From: Panorpa germanica
Lineage: Eukaryota; Arthropoda; Insecta; Mecoptera; Panorpidae
Reading direction: 5' to 3'
Length of the DNA stretch: 64,000 nucleotides
NCBI GenBank assembly: GCA_963678705.1
Contig: OY783218.1
Location: forward strand, 6,830,152-6,894,151
Part shown: in pieces, positions 63,616 through 64,000 of the stretch
How positions within the stretch are numbered: position 1 is the first letter of the stretch
Layout: the number at the start of each line of letters is the position of its first letter
Made by a program: the position numbers and the translations under genes
Notes under the pieces: model-generated
Told to the model about the DNA's origin: nothing
Database searches by the model: none
Seen by the model: the letters and a program-made list of their open reading frames with translations, nothing else

Positions 63616-63827
63616 GGCATTTAGTCTTTTATTGCTCTTAACATAAGTAACGCATGTTCCTACTAAATCCTTTGTACTTAAGTCATTAAAATATTTATCA
63701 TCCACCACAGTAGAGAAATTACAGTTGTTATAGTTTTACTAAAATATCTAAATAATATAAATAAAATAATAATGAACTAAAATTATTTTTTTTATTAAAA
63801 AACTTTATCAACACTCGAAATTCAGAT

Positions 63828-63910
63828 ATTTTCACTGTTTTATGAAAATTACAAAAGTAGCTTTATTAAAACCACTACTGGTCGGTACGTCATGAAAATT
63901 ATTCCAATTA
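63828..63910 (+). repeat. Dispersed repeat shared with 57390-57480
   Basis: Second copy of the segment holding GAAAATTACAAAAGTA and CGTCATGAAAA. It directly precedes the mRpL46-derived fragment. Confidence 0.45.
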
Positions 63911-63945
63911 TTTTTCAAAATGGAAAATGAACTATACTACTCTAC

Positions 63946-64000
63946 ATGATAGCTTTAAACAATTTTTAATTGACGAAGATAAGCCTTAATGACTGAATAA
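63946..64000 (+). pseudogene. Duplicated fragment of the mRpL46 last exon
   Basis: About 41 bp match 53262-53302, the end of the mRpL46 coding sequence (DSFKQFLIDEDKP), with two or three substitutions and a stop two codons early. The window ends before the downstream limit is reached. Upstream exon sequence is absent, so it is a partial segmental copy. Confidence 0.8.

Overview
This is AT-rich, intron-containing, repeat-dense eukaryotic nuclear DNA. The conserved genes all have animal orthologues, and several read closest to insect versions as I know those families (Fritz/WDPCP, TMEM87, KIFBP, ODF2/cenexin, mitochondrial ribosomal proteins L46 and L48). An insect, or at least an arthropod, is the best guess; I cannot fix the order. 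Gene calls come from reading splice sites, frames and remembered family motifs. No database search was run.

Layout. 1-13.9 kb is gene-poor: a mariner-type MITE, an (AT)n run, a 2.4-kb minisatellite and one full MITE-1 copy (MITE = short non-autonomous DNA transposon). 13.98-16.53 kb (-) is a ten-exon TMEM87-type membrane protein, divergent from fritz/WDPCP (17.0-21.05 kb, +, 12 exons). mRpL48 (21.4-22.5 kb, -) converges on fritz. A KIF-binding protein gene (23.7-29.8 kb, +) follows, with introns full of transposon remnants. 31.1-48.4 kb holds three large intronless ankyrin-repeat paralogues (850, 850 and 844 aa) embedded in MITEs; the middle one lies between roughly 1.2-kb inverted repeats. 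An intronless ODF2/cenexin-like coiled-coil gene (49.0-51.8 kb) and mRpL46 (52.2-53.3 kb) come next. The last 9 kb is a single-pass receptor with a cytoplasmic SEFIR domain (IL-17-receptor type), again with transposon-laden introns. The window ends in a duplicated scrap of the mRpL46 last exon.

How the genes relate. TMEM87, fritz, KIFBP, the ribosomal genes and ODF2 are housekeeping, cilium, trafficking or mitochondrial genes with no shared pathway evident. The lineage-specific parts are the ankyrin cluster, whose outer two members share a near-identical 3' end (apparent gene conversion), and the SEFIR receptor, a possible immune or developmental signalling gene. The mobile fraction is dominated by two non-autonomous DNA element families: MITE-1 (about 600-640 bp, ends TGGGCTTGTGTCC) and MITE-2 (ends CCCAGTAAAC, 2-bp target duplications, three copies of exactly 375 bp). 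Nested insertions allow empty sites to be read directly.
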